From: Oleispira antarctica RB-8
GTDB taxonomy: Bacteria > Pseudomonadota > Gammaproteobacteria > Pseudomonadales > Oceanobacteraceae
Assembly: GCA_000967895.1 (NCBI GenBank)
Contig: FO203512.1
Span: forward strand, 1,127,582 to 1,191,581
Reading direction: 5' to 3'
Length of the DNA stretch: 64,000 nucleotides
Part shown: positions 53,907 to 63,902 of the stretch, in pieces
How positions within the stretch are numbered: the stretch's first letter is position 1
How the letters are laid out: every line of letters begins with the position of its first letter
The notes under the pieces: model-generated
Seen by the model: the letters and a program-made list of their open reading frames with translations, nothing else
What the model was told of the DNA's origin: nothing
Database searches by the model: none
Position numbers and translations under genes: made by a program

Positions 53907-54265
53907 ACATTAATATTAATATGAATATTGTCTATCAGTTTGTGAAAAATGTTTTAAAGATAGTGACTCTTTCTATAGTTTCACACACGGTTATTGCTAA
54001 AACACCTCTGGTGGAAGTTCGTATTAAAGACCATCTTTTTTTTCCATCTGAGGTAATTGTTCCTGCTGATACTAAAGTGAAACTTTTGGTTATTAATGAA
54101 GATACAACTGCAGAAGAGTTTGAGAGTTATGAGTTAAATCGAGAAAAGATAATCATGGGTAACCGTAAGTCGATTATTTTTATTGGGCCACTAAAAGCAG
54201 GGAAGTATCCTTTTTTTGGTGAGTTTTATCCAAAGACCGCTCAGGGAGTTATTATTGCGCAATAA
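53903..54265 (+). CDS. Periplasmic cupredoxin-like protein
   Basis: The 120-residue exported protein has a hydrophobic signal (LKIVTLSIVSHTVIA) and a beta-sandwich with IKDHLFFPSEVIVPADTKVKLLVINED and IGPLKAGKYPFFGEFYP, the pattern of EfeO/FtrB-like cupredoxin domains. The FxEFYP stretch has Tyr where I expect a His copper ligand and no Cys is present, so a canonical type-1 copper site is unlikely. It sits before the FTR1 permease, as in ferrous-iron Ftr systems. AGGAAG precedes the ATG. Confidence 0.72.
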   Translation: MNININMNIVYQFVKNVLKIVTLSIVSHTVIAKTPLVEVRIKDHLFFPSEVIVPADTKVKLLVINEDTTAEEFESYELNREKIIMGNRKSIIFIGPLKAGKYPFFGEFYPKTAQGVIIAQ

Positions 54266-54283
54266 CATGTGCTTTAAAAAATT

Positions 54284-55078
54284 ATGCTATTAACGGCCAT
54301 TATTATTGTTCTAAGAGAAGTTCTAGAAGCGGCTTTGCTCATTAGTTTATTAGCCTCTGTTAGAAGATACTTAGATATTAAATTTATTCACTTCTTTACG
54401 GCATTATCATTAGGCTGTATCGGTGCCTATGTTTATGCTGAGAATCTATCGTCAATATCCGAATTGTTTGATTACACTGGGCAAGAATGGGTCAATAGCA
54501 CGATGCACTTAGGTATCTATTTATTTTTAGGGTTATTTACGGTTTTTTTGCGTCTGAATAAAGAGAATATGCAACGCTTAAAAGTATGGATGCGGTTATT
54601 GATGCTGGCTCCTGTGGCATTAATAGTGATACGAGAAGGCTCAGAAGTTTATATTTATATAAACAGCTTCTTTCAAACTGACCGCCCAGTATTCCCTGTT
54701 GTGGTTGGCAGTATTATTGGATCTAGTATCGGTTTAAGTATCGGTGTATTGATTTACTACACATTGCTTTCTTGCTCGCTAAAAATACGATTTTTAACGG
54801 TGAAAATAGCATTGTCGGTTATTGCTTGCAGTGTTCTCAGTCAGGCGGTTGCGTTACTTTTACAGGCCGATGTTCTTTATTCGTATCCTAGTTTATGGGA
54901 TACGTCTGAATACTTATCAGAAGAATCTGTTATTGGCCAATTGCTGTATGCCATGATCGGATATGAGGCAACACCAGCACCACAGCAAGTCATTGCTTAT
55001 GCTGGTGGACTTGTGTTGATTGCTTTCGGTGTATTACTTAATAAATATTATGGTTATAAAAACAATGTTGATTGTTAA
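54284..55078 (+). CDS. FTR1-family iron permease
   Basis: The 264-residue inner-membrane iron permease has seven hydrophobic segments, with the iron-binding motifs LREVLEAALL (Arg11-Glu15) and IREGSEVYI (Arg117-Glu121). It is 18 bp after the cupredoxin-like gene, as FtrC follows FtrB in Bordetella. No P19-like protein or polyferredoxin is nearby, so it is not a complete Ftr set. Uptake of ferrous iron is the likely role. Confidence 0.9.
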   Translation: MLLTAIIIVLREVLEAALLISLLASVRRYLDIKFIHFFTALSLGCIGAYVYAENLSSISELFDYTGQEWVNSTMHLGIYLFLGLFTVFLRLNKENMQRLKVWMRLLMLAPVALIVIREGSEVYIYINSFFQTDRPVFPVVVGSIIGSSIGLSIGVLIYYTLLSCSLKIRFLTVKIALSVIACSVLSQAVALLLQADVLYSYPSLWDTSEYLSEESVIGQLLYAMIGYEATPAPQQVIAYAGGLVLIAFGVLLNKYYGYKNNVDC

Positions 55079-55784
55079 AGTGTTACGTTACTTTTTTACT
55101 TTGTTTGTTTTAGGCTCGTCGGTCGCGACAGTATGCTATGCGGATGGATCACCTATTGATAAAGTCTATTTGCCTTACGTTCAGCCACTAGAACAAGAAA
55201 TTGAATACAGAATGCTTGCACGAGAGGTTGATGGAGAAAACGTCTCTCAGCACAAATTAGGCTATGGTTCTTGGTTATTGGAAAATTGGTTTGCTGAGTT
55301 TTATGTGATGGGTGAAAAAACTGAAGAAGAGTTTGTTATCAGTGATTATGAAGCCGAAGTAAAGCTGCAGTTGACCGAACAAGGTGAGTTCGATATTGAT
55401 TTAGGATTGATGTTTGAGGTTGAAAAAAGTGCGGATGCCGATGATGCTTGGGAAGCGGCTGCTGGGCTGCTAGCGGTGAAAAACTTTAACAAAATTTCTG
55501 TGGCAGCCAATGCTTTTTTAGTCCGTGAATGGGGCAAAGATAGGATGGCCGAATTTGAACAGTATGGTGCTGTTCAAGTACGCTATCGCTTAGCACCACA
55601 ATTTGAACCAGGCATTGAATTGTATATCGGTGAAGAGGTCAGTGCGATTGGCCCTGTGATGATGGGGCGTTTAAGAGTGGCCTCTCAACAAAAGCTATTT
55701 TGGCAGCTTGGTATGTTGTTTGACGACAGCAACCAAGGCAGTAATAGGATATTACAGTTGCAGTTGGAATATGAGTTTTTATAA
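55065..55784 (+). CDS. Exported protein of unknown function, possibly beta-barrel
   Basis: The protein begins inside the permease gene. I prefer ATG 55065, giving 239 residues with signal peptide LIVKVLRYFFTLFVLGSSV and cleavage near ATVCYA; ATG 55050 would give a longer tail. The mature part is rich in alternating strands and ends LQLQLEYEFL, like outer-membrane barrels. It is not a family I recognise. Coupling to FTR1 suggests an outer-membrane iron-handling role. Confidence 0.65.
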   Translation: MLIVKVLRYFFTLFVLGSSVATVCYADGSPIDKVYLPYVQPLEQEIEYRMLAREVDGENVSQHKLGYGSWLLENWFAEFYVMGEKTEEEFVISDYEAEVKLQLTEQGEFDIDLGLMFEVEKSADADDAWEAAAGLLAVKNFNKISVAANAFLVREWGKDRMAEFEQYGAVQVRYRLAPQFEPGIELYIGEEVSAIGPVMMGRLRVASQQKLFWQLGMLFDDSNQGSNRILQLQLEYEFL

Positions 55785-55866
55785 CTCAGCGGTATATTAT
55801 GCTTCGCGTTTAAATCACTAGGGCAATGATCATCATGGTCAATGCCCTGTTATCTAACAATTTATA

Positions 55867-56481
55867 TTAAACCAAATACTGCTGGTATAACTGAGTAATG
55901 ACCGGAAATACCGACGCTACTAATACCAGTGCCATAGCAATATTAAACATCCTTTGCTGTTTGGCACTCTGTAAAATTTGCTTTATACCTTTACCAAAGA
56001 CCAACCAAGTGCCGGCCGTAATAAGTGCGGCGAAAAAGAAAGCCCCTGCAATGATTAATACCTGCCGATAAATGGCATCGTTCAGCGTGGTATAAGCAGA
56101 AATAGAACTGGTAGCAACGACCCAAGCTTTAGGATTTACCCATTGAAACAGTGCCGCTTGTAAAAAGGTAAAGGGCTTTGATTTTTTACTTTCTAGTCTG
56201 TCAGGGCTTGCACTGGCAATAAGCCAAGATAAATACAATAAATAAGCCAAGCCTATAATTTTAATCACTTCATGGAGAATAGGGTATTGCTCAAATACGA
56301 TGCTAAACCCTAAACCAATTAAAATGACCATGATGGGAAAGCCAATACAGACGCCTGAAATGTGAGGAATGCTGTTTTTGATTCCGAAGTTCATGCCGGA
56401 TGTCATCAGCATGATGTTATTTGGTCCGGGAGTGATTCCGGCAGAGAGACCAAAGAAAAGGACAACGAAGAAGAGTTCCAA
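55867..56481 (-). CDS. LysE family amino-acid exporter
   Basis: The 204-residue integral membrane protein has six hydrophobic segments and the family motif GITPGPNNIMLMTSGMNFGI, with FQWVNPKAWV further on. Family members export basic or neutral amino acids such as lysine, threonine or homoserine. No regulator lies adjacent, so the substrate is unknown. The preceding gap holds a weak hairpin. Confidence 0.85.
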   Translation of the reverse strand: MELFFVVLFFGLSAGITPGPNNIMLMTSGMNFGIKNSIPHISGVCIGFPIMVILIGLGFSIVFEQYPILHEVIKIIGLAYLLYLSWLIASASPDRLESKKSKPFTFLQAALFQWVNPKAWVVATSSISAYTTLNDAIYRQVLIIAGAFFFAALITAGTWLVFGKGIKQILQSAKQQRMFNIAMALVLVASVFPVITQLYQQYLV

Positions 56482-56657
56482 TGAATAACCTTAAAATAAC
56501 TAAATTGTAAATAAGGCTGGGATACTAACAGAAGTGGGTGATTAAATGCATCGGTAAGGCGGTCATTATATGGAACACAGAGTTCACAGATAAACGCGTT
56601 TTTTGTGCGCACTCTGCTCCCTCTGTGGTAAATCTTCTTCAAGATTTTTTTTAAATC

Positions 56658-57197
56658 TTATTTGCCATCACAGCAAGGCGCATCGGCCGACAAGTGAGGT
56701 ACAAAGTTACAAGGAGAGTGACGAGAATCAAGCTGCTCTAGCAAGATACCTTTCCAAGCTAAGTCACAAGCGCCTGTAGAGCCTGGCATACAAACGACTA
56801 GGGTATTATTGGCTAAGCCAGCCAATGCGCGTGATTGCACCGTAGAGGTGCCGATATCAGCATAAGAAAGGTGTCGGAATAATTCGCCAAAGCCTTCAAT
56901 CGTTTTGTCTAGAAGTGGAATAATCGCTTCTGGAGTTGAGTCACGACTGGTGAAACCTGTACCGCCGGTTAATAGGATTACGTCAACGTCATCGCTGGCG
57001 ATCCAAGCAGAAGCAATGGCTCTGATCTGATAAATATCGTCTTTTACAATAATCTTATCTTCATAGCGATGACCTGCGTCTTGTAGGGCTTCTACTAGAT
57101 ATTTACCGGAGGTATCGGTTTGATCGTTACGAGTATCGGATATGGTTAAAACGGCAATACGTAATGGGGTAAATTCTTTGCTGGCATGATTGCCCAT
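56658..57197 (-). CDS. moaB: Molybdenum cofactor biosynthesis protein B
   Basis: The 179-residue protein has the MoaB/MogA fold: [38 protein letters not shown] and [19 protein letters not shown]. It binds molybdopterin in the adenylation step. It lies just downstream of the nap operon on the same strand, which needs molybdenum cofactor, but a stem-loop lies between, so co-transcription is only possible. Confidence 0.9.
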   Translation of the reverse strand: MGNHASKEFTPLRIAVLTISDTRNDQTDTSGKYLVEALQDAGHRYEDKIIVKDDIYQIRAIASAWIASDDVDVILLTGGTGFTSRDSTPEAIIPLLDKTIEGFGELFRHLSYADIGTSTVQSRALAGLANNTLVVCMPGSTGACDLAWKGILLEQLDSRHSPCNFVPHLSADAPCCDGK

Positions 57198-57262
57198 GGT
57201 ATTTCTCCGACAATAAATAAAGAGGTGTAATGTTAATAAAAGGCATTAAATAGTAGGAAGAG

Positions 57263-57286
57263 GTGAGATGCAAGAATGCATCTCAC
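57263..57286 (-). terminator. Perfect hairpin between napC and moaB
   Basis: GTGAGATGCA and TGCATCTCAC give a perfect 10-bp stem with loop AGAA. It lacks a long T run on the minus strand, so it may trim or stabilise nap mRNA or act as a weak terminator. Confidence 0.55.
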
Positions 57287-57323
57287 TGGTCGATTGTTAG
57301 AGAAGGCTTTCTAATTAACCTCT

Positions 57324-57932
57324 CTAATGAGGAGAGGTACCCTCACGAACACCTTCCATATTAGGCAGCTTGTGAGCAATCCCTTTATGGCAATCAATAC
57401 AGGTTTTTTCACCACTGGCCAATGCACTGGAGTGTTGAGCTGCCGCGCGTTTACTCTGACGAGTGAAATCCATTGAATCGAACTGGTGACAGTTACGGCA
57501 CTCTAAAGAATCGTTTGCTTTTAAACGCGTCCACTCATTTTGTGCAAGCTGTAAGCGGTGAGCTTCAAACTTCTCACGAGTATCAATAGTGCCGAAAATT
57601 TTGCCCCAAACTTCTTTAGAAGCCTGCATTTTACGCGCAATTTTATCGGTCCAATTGTGTGGTACGTGACAGTCAGAACAAATAGCACGAACACCCGAGC
57701 GGTTGCTGTAGTGAATCGTGGTTTGTAATTCCATATACACGTTATCGCGCATCTCGTGACAGCTGGTGCAAAATTCTTCCGTATTGGTTAATTCCATCGC
57801 GGTATTGAAACCACCCCAGAAAATAACCCCAGCGATAAAACCACTGATGGTTAAAAACCCTAGTGATAAGTGAACGGCTGGCTTGGATAAAATAGTCCAC
57901 CCCAGTTTTAATAGATGCATAATTTTTTTCAT
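57324..57932 (-). CDS. napC: Tetrahaem cytochrome c NapC
   Basis: This membrane-anchored quinol dehydrogenase passes electrons from quinol to NapB. The 202-residue protein has an N-terminal membrane helix ([20 protein letters not shown]) and four CxxCH haem motifs (CTSCH, CSDCH, CRNCH, CIDCH). It is the last gene of the nap operon, 8 bp after napB. Confidence 0.94.
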   Translation of the reverse strand: MKKIMHLLKLGWTILSKPAVHLSLGFLTISGFIAGVIFWGGFNTAMELTNTEEFCTSCHEMRDNVYMELQTTIHYSNRSGVRAICSDCHVPHNWTDKIARKMQASKEVWGKIFGTIDTREKFEAHRLQLAQNEWTRLKANDSLECRNCHQFDSMDFTRQSKRAAAQHSSALASGEKTCIDCHKGIAHKLPNMEGVREGTSPH

Positions 57933-57940
57933 GATATCTC

Positions 57941-58468
57941 CTACTTAGCCATCTTGTGAGATTGTCTAATAATTTTTTCCATATCGACAAACTCATTTTC
58001 AACCAAAGGCTCAGTCTCTAACTGGTGTACGTGACACTGAGTACAGAAGTAGCGACGGGGTGATACTTCACCCAAAAATTCACCATCGCGGTTCATGTAG
58101 TGAGTCACACTGACAGCCGGTGCTTGTGCTTCGTCGGCAAACTTACGGGCATGACAATCCATGCACTTGTTGAAGTTTTTATCCAACTGATACTTACTAA
58201 TATCATGTGGAATAGTGGGAGGTTGCTGAGGGTAGTCACGCTGACGTTTTAGGTCATTGTTTTCTACCATATCAATAATCGGCGGTGTTGCTTCTGCATT
58301 TAAGGGTGTAGTACCACGCAGAGTTGATACTTGCGGTGCATTATCAATGACTTTTTCTGCGGATGCTGTCGATGCAAAGGCAATCGAAGAAGCGGCTAGT
58401 ACAACAGTCATGGCAAACGTCATTGCGTTTTTTACGGCTTTATTTACAAGAGTATCTTTCATAGTCAT
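57941..58468 (-). CDS. napB: Periplasmic dihaem cytochrome NapB
   Basis: This electron-transfer subunit of periplasmic nitrate reductase has an Ala-rich signal peptide ([20 protein letters not shown]) and haem motifs CMDCH and CTQCH. The start is one of two ATGs six bp apart, each 7 nt behind its own AAGGAG in a duplicated Shine-Dalgarno sequence inside the napA end. I list the upstream one (58468). Confidence 0.9.
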   Translation of the reverse strand: MTMKDTLVNKAVKNAMTFAMTVVLAASSIAFASTASAEKVIDNAPQVSTLRGTTPLNAEATPPIIDMVENNDLKRQRDYPQQPPTIPHDISKYQLDKNFNKCMDCHARKFADEAQAPAVSVTHYMNRDGEFLGEVSPRRYFCTQCHVHQLETEPLVENEFVDMEKIIRQSHKMAK

Positions 58469-58479
58469 TCTCCTTCTCC

Positions 58480-60972
58480 TTATACCTTCTCGATTTTTAC
58501 AGCACATTTTTTGTAATCAGTCTGTTTAGATAGTGGATCAGTTGCATCCAGCGTTACCTTATTAATTAACTGACTAGCATCAAACCATGGCACAAATACA
58601 AGACCGACTGGAGGCTTATTACGGCCGCGTGTTTCAACGCGAGTTTTCATTTCACCACGACGCGAGATAACTTTAACTTCATCCCCACGGCGCAAACCAC
58701 GCTTTTTAGCATCTTCAGGGTGCATGAAACACACCGCATTAGGAAACGCTTTGAAAAGCTCTGGAACACGTTGAGTCATAGAACCTGAATGCCAGTGTTC
58801 AAGTACTCGGCCAGTACTTAGCCACATATCAAATTCTTCATTTGGGCTTTCTGCTGGTGGCTCGTACGGTAGTGCAAAGATAATTGCTTTATCATCTTTA
58901 TGACCGTAGAACTGGAAGTCAGCACCGGCTTTAACATAAGGGTCGCTGCCTTCTTTAAAGCGCCACTTAGTTTCTACACCATTGACGACAGGCCAGCGCA
59001 ATCCGCGCTCTTTATGATAGCGATCGTAATCGGCTAGATCATGACCATGGCCACGACCAAAGGTTGCGTATTCTTCGAATAGGCCTTTTTGTAAGTAAAA
59101 CCCAAAATCATTTGATTCTTGGTTTTCATAATCAGGGCTAATATCAGCCAGTGGGAATGCATCAACATTGCCATTTTTATAAAGCACTTCGTATAAAGTT
59201 TTACCTTTATATTCAGGATTTTCAGCTAGAATTTTCGCAGGCCAAACTTCATCAGTGGTGAAGCGTTTAGAAAATTCTACTAGCTGCCATAAATCAGAAC
59301 GCGCATCGCCCGGTGCACTTACTAACTGATACCAAACTTGAGTGCGACGTTCAGCGTTACCGAATGCACCTTCTTTTTCTACCCACATGGCAGAAGGAAG
59401 AATCAAATCTGACGCTTCAGCCGTGACTGTTGGGTAAGCATCGGAAGTAATAATGAAGTTATCTGGGTTACGGTAACCCGGTAATATTTCTTCATTAATA
59501 TTCGCGCCGGCTTGAACGTTGTTATTCACTTGGTTCCAGCAAATATTGATCTTGCCATCTTTTAGATCACGAATTTGTTGAACTGCATGCGAACCTGGTA
59601 CACCGTTGATAATGCCTTTTGGTAATTTCCAGATCTTTTCAGCCGTTGCTCTGTGCGCAGGATTTTTCACCATCATGTCAGCGGGTAAACGGTGAGAGAA
59701 GGTGCCTACTTCACGTGCAGTACCACACGCTGAAGGCTGGCCGGTTAATGAGAATGGGCTATTGCCAGGCTCAGAAATCTTGCCTGTTAATAAGTGGATG
59801 TTATACAACAAGTTGTTAGTCCAAACACCCCGAGTATGCTGGTTTACACCCATAGTCCAAAGTGACATAACTTTGATTTTTGGATCGGCGTAAAGCTTGG
59901 CAATTTTCTCAATAGTTCTAGCCGGAACACCTGACATTTCTTCCGCGTATTCGAAGGTATAAGGCTTAACGAATTTAGTGAACGCCTTTAAATCAATCGG
60001 TGATGATGCACCCGAGTTAGGGTTTTTCGCTTTCTTTTGCAATTCGTGAGTCGGACGTAAGCCATAACCAATGTCGGTGACACCTTCACGGAAGTTCACG
60101 TGCTTATTAATAAAGTCATGATTCACGCTGCCACTTTCAATAATGTAGTTAGCAATCGCGTTCAATAACACCATGTCAGTTTGCGGAGTGAAAACAGCAG
60201 GAATATCCGCAAGGTCGAAAGAGCGATGTTCAAACGTCGAAAGCACCGCCACTTTAACGTGTGGATTACTTAAACGACGGTCGGCGATGCGCGTCCATAA
60301 AATAGGATGCATCTCGGCCATGTTAGAGCCCCAAAGAACGAAGGCATCGGCTGCTTCCATATCGTCGTAGCAACCCATTGGCTCATCGATACCAAAGGTA
60401 CGCATGAAACCACCTACCGCAGATGCCATACAGTGACGCGCGTTAGGATCGATATTGTTTGAAAGGAAACCGCCTTTCATTAATTTAACCGCGGCATAAC
60501 CTTCGTGTACCGTCCACTGACCAGAGCCGAACATGCTGATACCGTCTGGGCCTTTTTCTTTTAAAACTTTCTTAAACTTCTCTTCCATAATATCGAAAGC
60601 TTCAGTCCACGATACTGGAGTGAATTCACCTTCTTTATGGTATACACCATCTTTCTTACGCAACATAGGCGTAGTTAAGCGATCTTTGCCATACATGATT
60701 TTAGAAAGGAAATACCCTTTCACGCACGATAGACCTTTGTTTACAGGGGCTTTTTCATCACCATGGGTGGCAACGACTTTCCCGTTTTTAGTCGCAACGC
60801 TGATACCGCAACCGGTACCGCAAAAACGACAAGGTGCTTTCGACCAAGTCAGTTTGTTGGCTGTGCTGGAAGTAATGATATTACTGGCGCTAGCAGGTAA
60901 GCTAATACCGGCTACAGTTGCAGCGGTGGCTGCAGCTTGGGCCTTGATGACATCACGGCGAGTTAGTTTCAT
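58480..60972 (-). CDS. napA: Periplasmic nitrate reductase catalytic subunit NapA
   Basis: This 830-residue molybdenum enzyme reduces nitrate to nitrite in the periplasm. It has a Tat signal ([19 protein letters not shown]), 4Fe-4S cluster binding ([18 protein letters not shown]) and the conserved Mo-coordinating Cys in [13 protein letters not shown]. It ends 11 bp before the napB start, so napB's ribosome site lies within the gap. The preceding napD gene encodes its chaperone. Confidence 0.96.
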   Translation of the reverse strand: MKLTRRDVIKAQAAATAATVAGISLPASASNIITSSTANKLTWSKAPCRFCGTGCGISVATKNGKVVATHGDEKAPVNKGLSCVKGYFLSKIMYGKDRLTTPMLRKKDGVYHKEGEFTPVSWTEAFDIMEEKFKKVLKEKGPDGISMFGSGQWTVHEGYAAVKLMKGGFLSNNIDPNARHCMASAVGGFMRTFGIDEPMGCYDDMEAADAFVLWGSNMAEMHPILWTRIADRRLSNPHVKVAVLSTFEHRSFDLADIPAVFTPQTDMVLLNAIANYIIESGSVNHDFINKHVNFREGVTDIGYGLRPTHELQKKAKNPNSGASSPIDLKAFTKFVKPYTFEYAEEMSGVPARTIEKIAKLYADPKIKVMSLWTMGVNQHTRGVWTNNLLYNIHLLTGKISEPGNSPFSLTGQPSACGTAREVGTFSHRLPADMMVKNPAHRATAEKIWKLPKGIINGVPGSHAVQQIRDLKDGKINICWNQVNNNVQAGANINEEILPGYRNPDNFIITSDAYPTVTAEASDLILPSAMWVEKEGAFGNAERRTQVWYQLVSAPGDARSDLWQLVEFSKRFTTDEVWPAKILAENPEYKGKTLYEVLYKNGNVDAFPLADISPDYENQESNDFGFYLQKGLFEEYATFGRGHGHDLADYDRYHKERGLRWPVVNGVETKWRFKEGSDPYVKAGADFQFYGHKDDKAIIFALPYEPPAESPNEEFDMWLSTGRVLEHWHSGSMTQRVPELFKAFPNAVCFMHPEDAKKRGLRRGDEVKVISRRGEMKTRVETRGRNKPPVGLVFVPWFDASQLINKVTLDATDPLSKQTDYKKCAVKIEKV

Positions 60973-61065
60973 GTGCTTTCTCCGACTCTAATGCTAATCT
61001 TTTAATTTTTTTAACAGTGTCTTTTTATAACACTGACTTAAGTTAATCGTTTTTACGTACGGTCT

Positions 61066-61458
61066 TTACTGCACCGTGTGTGATGCTGCGTCTTTATCAG
61101 AAGGCGCTTCACACATTTGTGGTTCATAAATTTTTTCGATAGGTTGATCGATATCCGCTTCATCAATTTCATCGTCTAGCTCATCAAGGGCAGCAACTTG
61201 GTGATACACCATTGACGTATTCACAACACCATCAATCGCTGAGATAAGATCGATACGATCTAAAATGATGCCTTGGTGCTTCGCTTCGGTGACGATCACA
61301 AACTTGCCTTTCTCATCACTGCCATGAATTTCCAGATCGGCTTGTGCTTGTAATGCTTTTTCAACGGCTTGGTGCTTTTCTGCTTTGCAAAAAACAATAA
61401 AGCTACTGATGTGGCTTTCTGCAGTGACGTCGTCTAAAGCAATTTTATTGGTTCTCAT
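61066..61458 (-). CDS. napD: NapD chaperone
   Basis: This 130-residue cytoplasmic protein binds the NapA Tat signal and directs its maturation. The NapD core HISSFIVFCKAEKHQAVEKAL is followed by a ferredoxin-like sheet (GKFVIVTEAKHQGIILDRIDLISAIDGVVNTSMVYHQ). It has an acidic C-terminal extension of about 45 residues beyond the usual ~87. It overlaps napF by 4 bp. Confidence 0.87.
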   Translation of the reverse strand: MRTNKIALDDVTAESHISSFIVFCKAEKHQAVEKALQAQADLEIHGSDEKGKFVIVTEAKHQGIILDRIDLISAIDGVVNTSMVYHQVAALDELDDEIDEADIDQPIEKIYEPQMCEAPSDKDAASHTVQ

Positions 61459-62102
61459 GTTTGAGCTCCGGTTTTGTTGTCACCGCCTGCGCGAGTTGTG
61501 GCAGTTGGTAAAGAATTAGGTGAGGTAATAGGGTTAATGCTAATGGACTGCGAAGGGCAAGTTGAAATACATGCGCCGCAACTGGTGCAGTCTGCAATAT
61601 TAATCTCAGGAGCTTGAATCGCACCTGAAGTAACTTTCTTTGGCCATGGCATAGTAATCGCGCGAGGGTCGCAGACGTCTTTACAGCTTTGGCAATGAAT
61701 TTTTTGTTTCGCTAAACAGGAGTCATCAATCTTAATATCAAAATAAAATGCTTGCTGCTCAGTTTCCGTAACCGGCTGATCTTGCTTAACCTGTCGATCT
61801 TGCTTAAAGAGTGCAGAAGGTTTGCACGTATCTACGCAAGCTTCACAAAACGTGCACTCGCCACGATTAAAATCAATTTCAGGAAAGCCACCATCACCAA
61901 TAAAAATAATGTTTTCTTCACATGCAACAATGCACTCGTGACAACGGGTGCATTGGTCTACAAAGGTCGCTTCCTGTAAGGCCCAAGGAGGGCGTTGAGG
62001 CAGCCAGCTATTGGCTGAGCTGTCCTCTTCTTTAACAGGTTTTGCTATTAGAGCAGAGGGGCGACGAAAGAAGGCGCGGCGTGAATGATCAATATTAGCC
62101 AT
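61455..62102 (-). CDS. napF: Ferredoxin-type protein NapF
   Basis: The 215-residue cytoplasmic iron-sulfur protein has three or four Cys clusters (CTRCHECIVACEENI, CTFCEACVDTCKP, CQSCKDVC, CTSCGACISTCPS). NapF assists loading of iron-sulfur clusters into NapA. The N-terminal RRAFFRR is common in NapF. The gene overlaps napD by the ATGA at 61455-61458. Confidence 0.92.
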   Translation of the reverse strand: MANIDHSRRAFFRRPSALIAKPVKEEDSSANSWLPQRPPWALQEATFVDQCTRCHECIVACEENIIFIGDGGFPEIDFNRGECTFCEACVDTCKPSALFKQDRQVKQDQPVTETEQQAFYFDIKIDDSCLAKQKIHCQSCKDVCDPRAITMPWPKKVTSGAIQAPEINIADCTSCGACISTCPSQSISINPITSPNSLPTATTRAGGDNKTGAQT

Positions 62103-62127
62103 AATACTTTCCTAAAAAATCCTCACT

Positions 62128-62295
62128 TTAACTACCCGGTGGTCCATTAAGAATTTGCATAAACCAAACCATGAAGCCGTAAGCAGCAATGCCGCCAATG
62201 GTTAATGCTGGAATCACTACAAAAGTCAGAAACAGCGAAGTGGTTAACTCAGCTTTTTTAGTGCGGGATTCCATTGAAACTAGTTCTTCAGACAT
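62128..62295 (-). CDS. napE: NapE, small membrane protein of the nitrate reductase operon
   Basis: This 55-residue reading frame is easily missed. It starts SEELVSMES, has one membrane helix (TTSLFLTFVVIPALTIGGIAA) and ends YGFMVWFMQILNGPPGS, the diagnostic NapE C-terminus. GGAG lies about 9 bp before the start. It is the first gene of napEFDABC and is 25 bp before napF. Its biochemical role is not well known. Confidence 0.9.
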   Translation of the reverse strand: MSEELVSMESRTKKAELTTSLFLTFVVIPALTIGGIAAYGFMVWFMQILNGPPGS

Positions 62296-62636
62296 GGCCG
62301 AATCACTCCATTGCTAATTAAATACATAATTTATTATCTTAGAAGTAATACTAGAGGTTACCCAAAATAGTGCTATGGAATTGAAATGACAAAAACTGAC
62401 ACAGATCATTAAATATCAAGGTTGTGGCCGATATGCACTTTGGGACTTATGTTGTTGATTATTAAATAAATTACAAATGAGAATGGGTATTATTAAGTGT
62501 AAATAGTAGGGTTATTATAATGATTCAGAATAGAGAGAATAGAATCATTTAATCATTACTGCAGAATGACTAATGAGTATTTTTTAGGAGCAGGGAGGGA
62601 TTAAAAAGTGATGCCGACGATGTCATAATATCCATA

Positions 62637-62664
62637 AAAGGAGTCAACATTTCGTTGAACTCCT
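62637..62664 (-). terminator. Terminator after trhO
   Basis: GGAGTCAAC and GTTGAACTCC form a stem with one bulge and a 5-nt loop. On the minus strand TTTTAT follows. The rest of the 400 bp to napE contains the probable nap promoter but no motif I could support. Confidence 0.55.
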
Positions 62665-62692
62665 CTTCGTATAAGCGCGCTTTACGTCGACA

Positions 62693-63685
62693 TTAATTCT
62701 TAGAGCGCTGCTCTTCACGGAAGCGAATTTTATCTTGGCGGTGCTTTTCTACTGTTTCTTGAACATCGCTCCCTAAATGAACTTCACCGCGCTTTTTCGC
62801 TAACTGCATCTGCAATTCACGTTGTTGAAAACGTTCACGCTGATCTTCGCTGTACTTATCAATGCAGTGCGGGCAGCTTACGCCTTGCAAGTAATCGGCA
62901 CTCAGTTTTTCTTCTTCTGTTATTGGGTAGCGACACGCATGGCACTGGTCGTATTGGCCTTTCTCTAAATCGTGGTTCACTGCAACGCGGTTATCAAAAA
63001 CGAAACATTCGCCTTCCCACATTGTCTCTTCTTTTGGCACTTCTTCTAGATATTTAAGAATGCCACCTTCTAAATGATAGACCTCATCGAAGCCTTGCTC
63101 TTTCATATAGGCCGTCGACTTTTCACAACGAATACCGCCTGTGCAGAACATGGCAACTTTCTTTTGCTTAGTGGGGTCCATGTTGTCTTTTACGTATTTT
63201 GGAAATTCGCGAAAGGTCTCAGTATTGGGATTTACTGCGCCCTGGAAGGTACCGATTTGGACTTCGTAATCATTACGCGTATCGACCAGAACCACATCAG
63301 GATCAGAGATCAAAGCATTCCAGTCTTGTGGCTTAACGTAAGTACCCACTACTTGCTTAGGGTCGATGCCTTCAATGCCCATGGTGACGATTTCTTTTTT
63401 CAACTTCACCTTAGTGCGGTAGAAGGGCATGGTTTCGTCGTAAGATTCTTTATGTACGATATTGGCGAGGCGTTCGTCGGTGGCTAACCATGCAAGCAAT
63501 GCGTCGATGCCTTCGCGAGAACCCGCAACGGTGCCATTAATGCCTTCTTGGGCGATCAGTAGAGTGCCACGAACTTCATTAGCTTCCATCGCTTCTAATA
63601 ACGGCTGACGGAGATCTTCGAAATTTTCTAGGGTGACGAATTTATACATCGCGCATACGACGACAGGAGCAGTTTGCTCAGACAT
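62693..63685 (-). CDS. trhO: tRNA uridine(34) hydroxylase (rhodanese-like)
   Basis: This enzyme hydroxylates U34 in tRNAs with oxygen as donor (YceA/TrhO). The 330-residue protein has an N-terminal acylphosphatase-like domain, the rhodanese loop [13 protein letters not shown] with the catalytic Cys, and a C-terminal CHACRYP...CPHC zinc-ribbon pair. Terminator on the downstream side and no co-oriented partner. Confidence 0.93.
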   Translation of the reverse strand: MSEQTAPVVVCAMYKFVTLENFEDLRQPLLEAMEANEVRGTLLIAQEGINGTVAGSREGIDALLAWLATDERLANIVHKESYDETMPFYRTKVKLKKEIVTMGIEGIDPKQVVGTYVKPQDWNALISDPDVVLVDTRNDYEVQIGTFQGAVNPNTETFREFPKYVKDNMDPTKQKKVAMFCTGGIRCEKSTAYMKEQGFDEVYHLEGGILKYLEEVPKEETMWEGECFVFDNRVAVNHDLEKGQYDQCHACRYPITEEEKLSADYLQGVSCPHCIDKYSEDQRERFQQRELQMQLAKKRGEVHLGSDVQETVEKHRQDKIRFREEQRSKN

Positions 63686-63902
63686 GGGGCTTTCCTTTTA
63701 TTGCGGTCTGGAACGTAAAACCAGAGCATTATTCAAATGTGCTTTAAATAGCAGGCTTCTCTTCTTATAGTTAACAATACTATTATGAGAGGCGGCCTAT
63801 TGTGAGCGCGCGGATTATATACAAATCCGTGCTGTTTTTCCAAACTCCTATGAAACTTAATGGATAAGTGACCGGTAAATCATACTAATTCTAAGTTAAA
63901 CG

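Noticed and set aside
62396-62480. Possible FNR sites before the nap operon (TTGATATTTAATGA and TTGATTATTAAAT)
   Set aside because: Each has one good TTGAT half but the other half does not match ATCAA, so I do not claim a site.
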